Position numbers and translations under genes: made by a program
Origin: Planctomycetota bacterium
Lineage (GTDB): Bacteria; Planctomycetota; PUPC01; JACPCR01
Length of the DNA stretch: 64,000 nucleotides
Assembly: GCA_016179685.1 (NCBI GenBank)
Contig: JACPCR010000053.1
Coordinates: 62,001 to 126,000, forward strand
Direction: 5' to 3'
Notes under the pieces: model-generated
Database searches by the model: none
What the model was told of the DNA's origin: nothing
What the model saw: the letters and a program-made list of their open reading frames with translations, nothing else
Shown: one piece after another, positions 1-9,700 of the stretch
Layout of the letters: the number at the start of each line of letters is the position of its first letter
Position numbering within the stretch: the first letter of the stretch is position 1

Positions 1-2
1 TC

Positions 3-2120
3 GAAGTAGGCGAGGCGGAAGGCTACCACTTTTTCGCCATGGAATACATCGAGGGGGAGACGCTCGCCCGGCGGGTGAAACACGGAGGCCGCCTCGACGA
101 GCCTGCGGCGCTCGACGTGGCCGAACAGGTCGCCCTCGCGCTGTCTCATGCCTGGAAGGAAGGCATCATCCACCGCGATATCAAGCCGGAAAACATCATG
201 TTGGCCGCCTCGGGTGAGGCCAGAGTGATGGACATGGGCCTGGCGAAAAGCGTGGAGCAGGGCGACGCCACGGTGACCCAGGCCGGCGGGGTGATTGGGA
301 CGCCGGCCTATGCCTCCCCGGAGCAGCTCCGCGGTGAAGTACACGATCTGGACGTGCGTACGGACATCTATTCCTTGGGCTGCACGCTCTATTTTTCAGT
401 GACGGGCCGCATGCCGTTCGAGGGACCGACCGCCGCAGTCATCATGGCGCGGAATCTCGAGGAGACCCTTCCTCCCGTTACCGAGGCGCGGCCGGACCTC
501 TCGACCGGGTTCGGGACGCTCCTGCGCCGCATGGTGGAAAAGGACCGGAAGAAACGGTACGCGAATCCCGAGGAGTTGCTGGCGGCGATCGGCAAGGTGC
601 GCAGGGGCGAGCCTGTGGAATCCGCCGCCAAGCCGGCCGCCGTAGCCTCTGGGGCGGCCACGGGGGGAGCAGCCTCAGGGATGGGTCGTCTGGTCGGCAA
701 GGCCAGGCGAGTGCGGCTCTCGGCCCAGAAACGGAGTTCCTCGGCAAGCCCGATGCTCGGCCTCCTCTCGGTGACGCTGGTCGTGATTGTCCTGCTGGCT
801 CTCTACGTGGAGGGCCGGAGGCCGGAAGAGGAAGAGTGGAATCGGTCCCGGACCACGACCTCGGTGGCGAGGGCGTCCCCGCGGCCAATGGGGCGCCCTC
901 CGCAGACGTCCACCTCGGTGAGACCCGCCGTTTCGGGCACGAGGAACCCTGGCAAGGGAACGAAACCCGCCGGCTTCAGCCCCGGAGGAGCGGCCTCTTC
1001 ACCGGCGGGCGCTGGGACGGGGAAGTCCGGCGGATTGGCCCCGGAGGTCGTCAACGAGCTTCGCAACGTCATGAGGGCCATGCGCATGGGCCGTGAGACC
1101 GTCGATACCGCGGTGGCCCTGCAAGTCGCACGCCTGAGATCGGCCTGGGCTTTCGAAACTCCTGAGAAGGTCGAGGACCTCGAGCCGCGGTTGCTGGTCC
1201 TGCGCGCGCTGGTCCGGGACGGCGTGGTGCACGGCTCCGCCTCCTCCGAGGTGGTCAGCGATTGGATCGAGGACGTGTGGACGCGAAAGCAGGAACAGGC
1301 CGATCTCCCCATGCTGCTGGGATGGCGGCGCTGGTTGCGGAGCAGCCCGAATCTGTCGTTGTCCACCGCTGAGAACCTGGATGAGAAGCTCGAAAAGCTC
1401 CTGGATGACGCCCTCGCGCCGCTCCGGGGCAAGGTCACCCAGCTCGAACAGGCCGGCCAGGCCGCCGCAGCCCTCCAGGAATATGAGTCGGTGAATGCCC
1501 AGGGGGGCGACCTCCTTCCTCTGGCTTTTCACGAGGAATATGAACGGTTGAGCCGGGCTGCGGGCCGGGGCCCCCAGGAGCGTGTTGCCGCTTGGACGAA
1601 ATGGCTTCGAGCCGCGAGGAAGTCCCTGACCCAACGCGACTACGCGGCAGCGCTCGCTCTGCTTCGGGAACAGCGAGGCGAACTGGAGAGTCTCGGACCC
1701 GCCCGTGACGAGGAGGAGGCGGACCTGTTGCTTCTGAAAGATTTCATGGAAGCCGTGCAGAAGGCCCTGCCAGAGACCGTGGGCAAAACGCTTACCGTGC
1801 AAGGCACTCGCGGCGTCGTGCGGCAGGTCGCCGGCCAAAACCTCCTCCTGGACTCCGGGGGACGAGTGTCCACGTTCAGTCTCCAGGACCTGCAGGGACC
1901 GCAACTGCTGGTGCTCGTCAAGGACTACCTCCGGACTCATCCTCAGCGGGCCCGGATGAAGGTCTCCTTCCTCATCCATGAGGGGCTGCCGGACGAGGCG
2001 GAGGCCCAATGGAGGGAGGAAAACCTCACCCAGGTTCAGTCGGCCCGATTCCAGGACATGGTCCGGGCTCAACGAGCGGCCGACGAGCCCGGCGGCCTCC
2101 AGTCGATCCTGGATCGTTAG
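3..2120 (+). CDS. Hanks-type Ser/Thr protein kinase, membrane-anchored (5' end outside window)
   Basis: The reading frame is already open at base 3, and the residues before the first ATG (GYHFFAMEYIEG) match the usual kinase hinge, so the gene begins upstream and the ATG at 39 is internal. The catalytic loop HRDIKPEN lies at about 171-194, followed by a DMG metal-binding motif and an APE-like SPEQ. After the kinase domain (to about base 590) come an Ala/Gly-rich linker, one transmembrane helix near 755-806 and a large region that should be outside the cytoplasm. The last ~100 residues resemble a segment of the kinase at 43126-46755 (LP..IG+T... with a V.QV motif), suggesting a shared sensor-type domain. 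The substrate is unknown. The 3' end overlaps the convergent dinB frame by 95 bp. Confidence 0.92.
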   Translation, partial: EVGEAEGYHFFAMEYIEGETLARRVKHGGRLDEPAALDVAEQVALALSHAWKEGIIHRDIKPENIMLAASGEARVMDMGLAKSVEQGDATVTQAGGVIGTPAYASPEQLRGEVHDLDVRTDIYSLGCTLYFSVTGRMPFEGPTAAVIMARNLEETLPPVTEARPDLSTGFGTLLRRMVEKDRKKRYANPEELLAAIGKVRRGEPVESAAKPAAVASGAATGGAASGMGRLVGKARRVRLSAQKRSSSASPMLGLLSVTLVVIVLLALYVEGRRPEEEEWNRSRTTTSVARASPRPMGRPPQTSTSVRPAVSGTRNPGKGTKPAGFSPGGAASSPAGAGTGKSGGLAPEVVNELRNVMRAMRMGRETVDTAVALQVARLRSAWAFETPEKVEDLEPRLLVLRALVRDGVVHGSASSEVVSDWIEDVWTRKQEQADLPMLLGWRRWLRSSPNLSLSTAENLDEKLEKLLDDALAPLRGKVTQLEQAGQAAAALQEYESVNAQGGDLLPLAFHEEYERLSRAAGRGPQERVAAWTKWLRAARKSLTQRDYAAALALLREQRGELESLGPARDEEEADLLLLKDFMEAVQKALPETVGKTLTVQGTRGVVRQVAGQNLLLDSGGRVSTFSLQDLQGPQLLVLVKDYLRTHPQRARMKVSFLIHEGLPDEAEAQWREENLTQVQSARFQDMVRAQRAADEPGGLQSILDR

Positions 2121-3423
2121 CGAGGCGCTGCATCAGACCGATGCGTTGTGGCACGAGCAGGCTGCCCCAGGTCAGCACCCGCTCTCCCCAAAGGTCCCGA
2201 AGCTTATCCATGGATTTTACCGCGCGGGCGTACTTCTCCCGGACCGGAAAGTCGAAAAGCCAGAGCTGGCCCGGGGAGGAGCAGGGGAGCAGCCCGGACA
2301 CGCTGACGCCCAGGTGGCGCACGGGCTGGCGAACGCCTTTGGACGGCCCGGCCGGGCCGGACTCTTTCCTCCCCTCCCCCGGCTTCACCGTGTTCTCGTA
2401 AAGAAATCGAGCGACTTGGAGAATCTCCCCGTCCAGACAAAGAGGCCGGTCAACGGTCAAGCTCCGCGAGAAAGTGGAGAAGTCGGCGAAGCGAGTGGTC
2501 AGAGTGACCGTTCGGCCAGCCATCTGCTGCTGGCGGAGGCGGCGTCCGACCTTGCAGCAAAGGGCAGTGATGACCTGGTGAATCCACTCCTCATCGCGGC
2601 TGTCCCGGGCCAGGGTGAAGCTGTTGCCCACGGACTTGGGCGGCGGGTTGGCCTCTTCGGGAATCACGGGGGAATCATCGATGCCTCGGGCCGCCAGATG
2701 CATCCAGCGGCCGGCTACTCCGAAGAGGCGCTCGAGCGCTGGAAGCGGGTAGGCCTTGAGGTCGCCGATGGTCCGAATGCCCAGTTTCTCGAGCTTCTCC
2801 GACGTCTTCTCTCCAACGCCAAAGAGCTCCTTCACGGGAAGGGGATCATATTTCGACTCCAACTCGCTCGGGAAAAGCGTGGAAAAACCATCGGGCTTGG
2901 ACAGGCCGGAGGCGGTCTTGGCCAGAAGTTTGTTGCTCGATAGACCCACGGAGGCGGTCAGATCCATCCGCTTCCGGATGGCCTCTTTGAGCCGATGAGC
3001 GAGTTCCCAGGGCCCCCCGAAATGGGAATGGGTCGCCGTGACGTCCAGGAAACTTTCATCGATGCTGAAGGCCTCGACCAGCGGGGTGAACTCCTGACAG
3101 ATCGCCTTCAGCTTCAAAGAGTGATAAACGTATTTCTCCGGACGGCCTTCAATGAGGACCGCTTGTGGACAGAGCTGCCTCGCTCGGGAAACGGGCATGC
3201 CCGCAGAAATACCGTAGTTCCGGGCCGCATAGTTGGCCGAGGCCACCACCGTTCGGGTCTCCGGGTCGCCGCACACAATCACGGGCCGTTGCGCCAGGCC
3301 CGGGCTGGCCAGTTCCTCGACGGAAGCGAAAAAGGCATCCATGTCCACATGCAGGATGACGCGTCCCTGCACGGGAGTGCACGCGGGCGCAAGACCGGTA
3401 GGTTCAAGTCGGGCGAATCGCAT
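2026..3423 (-). CDS. dinB: DNA polymerase IV (Y-family translesion polymerase)
   Basis: This is an error-prone Y-family polymerase that bypasses DNA lesions. Catalytic acidic residues are visible in VDMDAFFASVEE (about residues 26-37) and SIDESFLDV (about 120-128). A palm/fingers region, a helix-hairpin-helix-like thumb (LFGVGEKTSEKLEKLGI) and a little-finger region follow. At 465 codons it is longer than typical DinB (about 350-420). The extra C-terminal ~35 residues are Gly/Pro/Arg-rich and read antisense to the end of the convergent kinase gene, so they look like run-on past a lost stop rather than a domain. The ATG at 3423 is the only reasonable start. No LexA box was recognised upstream. 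Confidence 0.95.
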   Translation of the reverse strand: MRFARLEPTGLAPACTPVQGRVILHVDMDAFFASVEELASPGLAQRPVIVCGDPETRTVVASANYAARNYGISAGMPVSRARQLCPQAVLIEGRPEKYVYHSLKLKAICQEFTPLVEAFSIDESFLDVTATHSHFGGPWELAHRLKEAIRKRMDLTASVGLSSNKLLAKTASGLSKPDGFSTLFPSELESKYDPLPVKELFGVGEKTSEKLEKLGIRTIGDLKAYPLPALERLFGVAGRWMHLAARGIDDSPVIPEEANPPPKSVGNSFTLARDSRDEEWIHQVITALCCKVGRRLRQQQMAGRTVTLTTRFADFSTFSRSLTVDRPLCLDGEILQVARFLYENTVKPGEGRKESGPAGPSKGVRQPVRHLGVSVSGLLPCSSPGQLWLFDFPVREKYARAVKSMDKLRDLWGERVLTWGSLLVPQRIGLMQRLANDPGSTGGRRARRPLVEPGPCPGIGPTEPG

Positions 3424-3505
3424 GGCTTAAGAAAAACAGCGAAGCTGGCGCTTCCAACCGACCCGTTGAGGGACCTTCGCATCCCATGGGTCACGGTTTC
3501 TATTT

Positions 3506-3553
3506 AATGTTCAGCGGCGGAAATGCGGACACGCATTTCCGCCGCTGAACATT
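3506..3553. repeat. Perfect palindrome, family A copy 1 (likely terminator)
   Basis: Arms 3506-3527 and 3532-3553 are exactly complementary over 22 bp with loop GACA. It overlaps the stop codon of the DadA-like gene (stop at 3552-3554) and sits 5' of dinB. There is no T-tract on either side, so it is not a classical Rho-independent terminator. It shares its TTCAGCGGCGG core with the hairpin at 17232-17277. Confidence 0.85.
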
Positions 3554-4805
3554 AGAACCGATCGGGCCGCACCAGAGTGAGGTCAGCCAAAGGCGGCTCG
3601 CCTGTGGCAATCTGCGAGACCAGCTTGCCCGTCGCCGGCCCGAGCGAAACGCCGATCATCGCATGGCCGGCCGCCACGACCAGATTATCATAGGCCCCGG
3701 GGCGGCCGATGAAGGGCAAGCCGTCCGGCGTGCAAGGCCTCAATCCCCTCCAAATCTCCACTAGTTCCAAGCTGCCCAGGCCCGGCAAGTAAAGCGGAAC
3801 GGCCCGTAATATCGCCTGGACCCTCCGTTCCGTGATGGAGAAGTCCATGCCCGCCAGCTCCAGCGTGCCAGCAAATCTCAGGTTCTCGCCCATCGGAGTC
3901 ACACCGACCTTTGCCTCCGCCAGGAGAAGCGGGGTGTCGGGGCATGCCGCAGGCCGCCGGACCGTGACGCTGTAGCCCTTTGCAGGCTGGATCGGCAGTT
4001 TCAGCCGCAGTCCCCGGGCCAGGCCCGGCGACCAGGACCCGCACGCCAGCACCACCTCCCGGGGCCGAAACGAGCCTCGGGTAGTCCTGACCCTTGTCAT
4101 GGACCGGCCTTCCCATTCGAAGCCCAGCACTTCCGTCCCTGGCCTGAGGGTCACTCCCATTTCTCCCGCCACGTGGGACAGACCCTTGACGAACCGCGCC
4201 GGGGCCAGATGCGCATCCTCTGGGTAGTAGACCGCCCCGATCGCCGGTGTATCCAGCCCGGGCTCGATCTGACGTATCTCTGCCGGGCTCAAGATTTTCG
4301 AAGGGATGCCGATCCCGTCGAGCATCCGGGCCTCATCGGCCCCTTCCTTCAAGGCCTTCTCCGTCCGGTAGAGACCCAGCAGGCCCTTCCGTTCAAAGTC
4401 GAACTGGAGTCCATCCAGTTTCGCCAGCTCCTTGTAAAGCTCCAGGCTGGCGCGGCTGAGGTCCCTTAAGAACGGCATGGCGCGCCGAGCTGCATCCGCG
4501 CGGCAGGCGCCCCGAAACTTCCAGAGCCATGCCAGCAATTCCACATCGAGCCGCGGCTTGATGTAAAACGGGCTGTCCGGGTTGAACATCCACCGGAGTC
4601 CCTTGGCCATCACGCCGGGCGCGGCCAGGGGCACGCTGTGGCTCGGAACGATCAGGCCCGCATTGCCGTAGGAGCAGCCGGAGCAGACCTCACCCTTTTC
4701 CACGAGGGTGACTTCCCGGCCCCGCTGGCGGAGGTAGTAAGCCGCGCACACGCCCACCACGCCCCCGCCGATCACCAAAACGTCCACGGACCGGTCTTCG
4801 AACAT
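3552..4805 (-). CDS. FAD-dependent amino-acid oxidoreductase (D-amino-acid dehydrogenase DadA-like)
   Basis: This is a predicted flavoenzyme of the DAO/DadA family that would oxidise a D-amino acid or secondary amine. The N-terminal Rossmann dinucleotide-binding motif VLVIGGGVVGVCAAYYL (about residues 9-25) is followed by an acidic residue ending beta-2 (VEKGE). GNAGLIVPSHSVPLA is a DadA-type signature, and the C-terminal VAAGHAMIGVSLGPATGKL forms the second FAD contact. The length, 417 residues, fits the family. It is transcribed divergently from the FG-GAP gene at 5001. The substrate cannot be fixed from sequence; proline or hydroxyproline derivatives are alternatives. Confidence 0.88.
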   Translation of the reverse strand: MFEDRSVDVLVIGGGVVGVCAAYYLRQRGREVTLVEKGEVCSGCSYGNAGLIVPSHSVPLAAPGVMAKGLRWMFNPDSPFYIKPRLDVELLAWLWKFRGACRADAARRAMPFLRDLSRASLELYKELAKLDGLQFDFERKGLLGLYRTEKALKEGADEARMLDGIGIPSKILSPAEIRQIEPGLDTPAIGAVYYPEDAHLAPARFVKGLSHVAGEMGVTLRPGTEVLGFEWEGRSMTRVRTTRGSFRPREVVLACGSWSPGLARGLRLKLPIQPAKGYSVTVRRPAACPDTPLLLAEAKVGVTPMGENLRFAGTLELAGMDFSITERRVQAILRAVPLYLPGLGSLELVEIWRGLRPCTPDGLPFIGRPGAYDNLVVAAGHAMIGVSLGPATGKLVSQIATGEPPLADLTLVRPDRF

Positions 4806-4840
4806 GTCGCCAACGCTCCTTCAAGCTACTTTCCTCGGAT

Positions 4841-4864
4841 GTGCACACTTTGCAAAGTGTGCAC
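4841..4864. promoter_or_regulatory. 24-bp perfect palindrome in a divergent promoter region
   Basis: The sequence GTGCACACTTTG followed by its exact reverse complement has no loop. It lies 36 bp upstream of the DadA-like start and about 137 bp upstream of the FG-GAP gene, so a dimeric regulator operator is plausible. No regulator gene is adjacent. Confidence 0.45.
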
Positions 4865-5000
4865 GCGGCGCCGGGAAGGTCTTGGCCCTTGTCAGAAATC
4901 CGAAGCGGTCTTGGAACGGTGGTGTCCAGCCGCGAATTTCCATACGGCGAGCGAACCGCTACGATGTCCACAAGATTCCGCGTCGCCGAGCACGCTTCTC

Positions 5001-6485
5001 ATGGCCGGGCTACTCTCGATCCTCCTAGCCTCCGCAGCGCTGCACGCGCTTCGGGCCGAGCCTGCCGCCGTCCCCCTTTTCATCGACGTGGCTCGCCAGG
5101 CCGGCATCGAGCTTCCCCACGCCTGCGAGGGCGTCGCCTTCGGCGACGTGAACGGAGACGGCCGGCTGGACCTTCTCGTTGCGGTTTATGATACCCCTGC
5201 CGCCCTGTTCCTCAACCAGGGCGGATTCCGATTCCAGCGCTGGCAGCCTGCGGAGGGGCCGACGCCCTTCACGGGCCAGAATATGGCGGTGGTACTCGGG
5301 GACATCGACAACGACGGCGACCTGGACGCGTGCATGACGCGAAGCGAGGAGAACCGTCTCTACGAGAACGATGGGCACGGCCGATACACGGACATCACCG
5401 CTCGGGCCGGAGTGGGCAACCGCGGCTTCAGCCGGGGCGCGTGCTTCGCCGATTTCAACGGCGACGGCCTGCTCGACCTTTACGTCGTCAACTCCGAGAA
5501 CGGCCCCAACGCCCTTTATCTGAACCGAGGCGGAAACCGCTTCGAGGACTGGTCCGAAAAATCCGGCACGGCCGACCGCGGCGATGGATACGGCCTGGCG
5601 GCCGGGGACGTGGACGGCGACGGGGACACGGACCTTTTCGTGGCGAACATGCCGACGCCGGGCCGGCCCGAGCTGGACGACTGCCGGCTCTTTCAAAACC
5701 GTGGCGGCGCGACGTTCAAGGAGGTCGGTCATGAAGCGGGCGTCGCCAAGGCCGGGCCCGCCCATGGCGCCCACTTCACGGACTTCGACAACGACGGCGA
5801 CCTGGACCTCTTCGTCTGCATCATCGCCAAGCCGAACCGGCTCTACGTCAACGACGGCCACGGGGCCTTCTCCGATCGGGCTCGGGAGGCCGGCGTGGAC
5901 GACACGGACCAGGACGTCGGATGCGCTTCGGGCGACCTCGACCTCGACGGCTGGCCCGACCTGTTCGTCACCGCCTGGGGCACGAACCGGCTCTACCTGA
6001 ACCGGGGCGGGCTGCGTTTCGTCGAGTCGGGCCGTGAGGCGGGCGTGCGGCTGGAATCGCGCTGCACGGGCGTGGCTCTGGGCGACCTGGATGGGGACGG
6101 CGACCTCGACGCCTACCTGGCCAACTATGGCCCCGACCTGCTCTACGCCAACCTGGCGCGCTCGCCCGAGGACGGCGGGCCCGGCCATTTCCTGATCGTC
6201 GAGGCCATCGGCCGGCGGACGAACCGGTCCGGCATCGGTGTCCGGGTCAGCCTTCACCTCCAGCAGCCTGACGGAGGCCAACCGGCACCGCTGCTCGGTG
6301 TCCGAGAGGTCACCGCTGGCAATGGCTACAATTCCATGAGCGCACCCGTCGCTCATTTCGGCACCCTACACGCCGGTCCCTTCATGCTCCGGGCACGTTT
6401 CCCGGTAAGCCAGGCCGAGGTCGTCCTGCAAGACGTGAGGCCGGACCAGACCATCCGGATTGAGGAGCCTGCTGGGACGCCGTAA
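5001..6485 (+). CDS. Secreted FG-GAP/VCBS repeat protein with UnbV/ASPIC C-terminus (CRTAC1-like)
   Basis: The ATG at 5001 is preferred because it opens a signal peptide (MAGLLSILLASAALHALRA) and avoids running antisense through the neighbouring gene; the frame itself is open from 4638. Seven calcium-loop motifs of the DxDxDGxxD type are visible (for example DVNGDGRLD, DIDNDGDLD, DFNGDGLLD, DLDGDGDLD), spaced about 45-65 residues apart, which predicts a beta-propeller. The C-terminal ~90 residues (NRSGIGVRV, then a gly-tyr-asn turn and HFG) match the ASPIC/UnbV domain. Such proteins are exported and often act in adhesion or carbohydrate binding. The specific role here is unknown; it precedes the large secreted protein at 6731. 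Confidence 0.9.
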   Translation: MAGLLSILLASAALHALRAEPAAVPLFIDVARQAGIELPHACEGVAFGDVNGDGRLDLLVAVYDTPAALFLNQGGFRFQRWQPAEGPTPFTGQNMAVVLGDIDNDGDLDACMTRSEENRLYENDGHGRYTDITARAGVGNRGFSRGACFADFNGDGLLDLYVVNSENGPNALYLNRGGNRFEDWSEKSGTADRGDGYGLAAGDVDGDGDTDLFVANMPTPGRPELDDCRLFQNRGGATFKEVGHEAGVAKAGPAHGAHFTDFDNDGDLDLFVCIIAKPNRLYVNDGHGAFSDRAREAGVDDTDQDVGCASGDLDLDGWPDLFVTAWGTNRLYLNRGGLRFVESGREAGVRLESRCTGVALGDLDGDGDLDAYLANYGPDLLYANLARSPEDGGPGHFLIVEAIGRRTNRSGIGVRVSLHLQQPDGGQPAPLLGVREVTAGNGYNSMSAPVAHFGTLHAGPFMLRARFPVSQAEVVLQDVRPDQTIRIEEPAGTP

Positions 6486-6730
6486 GGGGAGCACAGGTCC
6501 CGGAATTTCAATGTTTGGGCTTTACCATCATGAAATCTCAATCCTCGTCGGCCTTGGGTCCATCCGTCGGGGTCGCGGTCGAATCCCCGCCGGACCTTCC
6601 CCGCCGGGAGGTGGGCGCGCTGCCTGCCTTATAGTACCGGGAGTCTCCTGCGCCGCGCCCGGCGCGGCCGGCGGGTCGGTGGGGAGCGCTGATATTCAAG
6701 AACCCTTTGGAAGCCATCGAGGAACCTCCC

Positions 6731-9700
6731 ATGAGCCATCACGGCCTCGTCCACTGCCGGATTCTCTTCCTTCTGCCCATCCTCTGGATCGGCCTGGCCG
6801 CCTCCGCGCCCGGCGAGGCGACGCCGCCCGCCGACGCGGCCGTGCTCGAGAAATTCATTCGCGAGTCGGTCCGATTCCGGCCCTCGACGCTTCCCGTCGT
6901 CCGGCCCGGCGAGAGCCGGGCAACACTCGCCCTCGAGATCGAAAACCCGGGCGGGCAGCACCCGGCGACTCGGGAGCTTCAGCTCGAGGTCGCCTTCTCC
7001 CAGGACAGTCCCGAGACCGCCTTGAAACAGACCGTCGCGGTCCCCCGCCTGGCCACCGCCAGGTTGAAGTTTGATTTTCAACTTTCCGACGGCGCGAAGG
7101 CCGAAATCTCCGCCGGCCTGCCGGGCCAGCGCGCCCATACCGCGTCCTTCCGGGCGCTGAACTGGAGACGCCGCGAGTGGCCCGTATTGCGGGCTTCGCC
7201 GCACGGTGAGTGGATACGGAATCTCGCTGGTGACGCGGTGATCCTCTTCCAGGGGCCCGGTCCTTCCACGGGCGAATCCGGCGGCTCGGTGAGCGCGTCC
7301 GATGGTACTTCGAGCACCTCCCACTCCGACGCCGTCAGGCCTTTCACCGTGGCCGCCATCACCAGCGCCGCGGTCTGGGATGACTACTATCTCCCCGATC
7401 CCGCTGCGGACACCTTCCTCGCGCAGCTTGTCGCACCCCTCCGGGACTCGGCGGTGATCGTCGATGCGACTTCCTGGGGCCTCGCTCCTCACGTCCTGGC
7501 CGAGGTGGTGGACGCGGTCTCCGCCCGCCGGCCGGACCTCATCCTTCTCAGCCTGGGCGGACACGAGGACTACTCCGAGCCCGACCCGCAGCTCTTCGAG
7601 AATGCCTTCGAGGCCACGATCGACCGGCTGCAGACCCTTTCCCGGGCCAGGATCGTCATCCTGTCTCAGCCTCCCAGTTTGCGAGGTCCCGAAGGCTTCC
7701 GTCCCGCGGCGGAGGTCGCCCGGCGCATGGCCCGGCAACACGGCCTCGAGTTCATCGATACCGCCGAAATCCTGGCAGGAGGCGGGACGCCGCTGGGTGA
7801 CCTCTTCGGCCGCATGATGCCCAATGCTCAGGCCCACGGGCTGATCGCCCGCGCCCTGGCGGCTCGCCTGAAGGATTTCCTTCCGGCCGGCCGGAAGGCC
7901 AGAAAACAGGCACGGGCGGCCTCTCCGGCTGTCCCGCAAATCGACGCCTCCGCTCCGCCCGCCGTGGATGTCCTCCGCGGCCGCATCCCGCCACTGGCCT
8001 CCGAGCAGGGCAGCTTCCGGTGGGAAGAGGTTTCCGGGCGACTCGCTCATGCACACCCGGCCTCGCCCCAGCAATCCCTCCACGGCTTCCAGAATGGTTT
8101 TCCACTGAAAGTGCCAGCGGACGCCGAAATCGTCCAGGAGGTCTTCCTGCCCGCCGAAGGCGCGCCGAAGGCCTTGATGATCGCTTTCACCTCGCTCGGG
8201 CGATACGCGCCCGCGCAGGGCATCGATGGCTTGCACCAGCCGGACGCGTTGCACCGCGCCTTCTGGGGCGGTCCGGTGATCACGCTGGGCCAGGATCAGA
8301 AGGGGCGCGGCTACCTCCAGGCCGGGCCCCTTCCTGCCGCGGGGCAGTGGGCCGAACTGGCCGTGAAGGCCGTGGACCTCGGACTCGAAGGCCGTTACCT
8401 GTCGGCGCTCAACTTCGTCACCTCCAACGGGCTTGCCTGGTGGGGCCGGACGCGAGTCCGCACCGCTCGCTCAGATTCGGCCTGGGTGGACGCCGCGTTC
8501 CCGGTCGGCGGCCAAGCCCTCGATTGGGCCTGGCGTGAGGAGGAGGATAAAGCCAGGCCCCGAGCCCACTTCAATCTCCCGGCACAGATGTCCAACTCCT
8601 ATGCCTTCGAATTCAAAAGCCCCATCCCCGTCCCCGACCGGTTCACCTTCATCCAGGAGGTGCGCATCGATCCGGAGTGCCGGCCCGAGGAGATGGCCTT
8701 GCACATCGGAGGCGCACGGCACGTCTGGGGCCGATTCCGTTCAGAGGACTGGCATGCTTCCGGGCATCCCGCTTCCTGGTCCTTCTATCACGGCCCCCTC
8801 CCTCCGTCCGGAAACTGGACGCGCCTCGAGATACCGGTGGCCGAGGCCGCGCTCGCCGCTTCCCTCGCCGTCCAGCCGGAAGGCTCGAGAGTCTACCCGT
8901 TCAGAGGGAACGCCATTCGGGAGGTCCGATTCGAAGCGCGGCACGGCAGGGCCTACTGGGGCCTGACGGCTTTTTCACCGGCCACCAGGGACCCGGCGGC
9001 CGCGCAGCAGCCGAAAACCGCCCCCCCATCAACGGCCGGACCGGAATCGCACGTGCCTGCGGCCGGGCCCTTCGCCTGGCTCTCGACGCATCGCACCGGA
9101 AACGTGCTCTTCGATGGCCAGGCATTCCCCCTGCGGCTCACCGTCGCCAACCGCTCGGCGGACACCGAGTCCTTCAGCGCCTCCGTCCGGCTGCTCGACC
9201 TCCATGGCGAGGAGGTCATGGGCTACCCGCCGGCCCGAATCGCCGTGCCGGGCCGGGGCGAGGCCACGGTCCCCTTTGCCTGGGAGGGATCGGGCCGCGG
9301 CTTCTTCACCGCCGTGGCCGCCGTGGAGGGACCTTCCGGGCGGGCCGAAGCCACGACCACGCTGGCGCGCCTGCCTTCCAACGTCAATCTCGCCGAAAAA
9401 CCCATCTTCATGTATGAGAACAGCGGCTATTTCCGAGACATCTTTCGCCTGATGGACCTCACGGCTACCGGCCGATGCCGCTCCATGGGCATCGAACAGG
9501 AACAGTTCCGCATCCGGTCCTACGACGATACGCCGTGCCGCGGGCGTGAGCCGGGCACCGAGCCGTTGCTCTCCGACTACCGCGACGCCCGCGAATTGGC
9601 GGCTCGCCGCAAGGGCACTCCGCTCCGGCCCCGCTTCTGGTTCACCATCAGCTCCGACGAGCAGAACCTGAACTGGCACAACCTCGAACGCTGGTCCGAG

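Noticed and set aside
5025..6356. 443-codon minus-strand frame, Val/Asp-rich
   Set aside because: It is the mirror of the repeated calcium loops of the FG-GAP gene; its composition is explained by those repeats.
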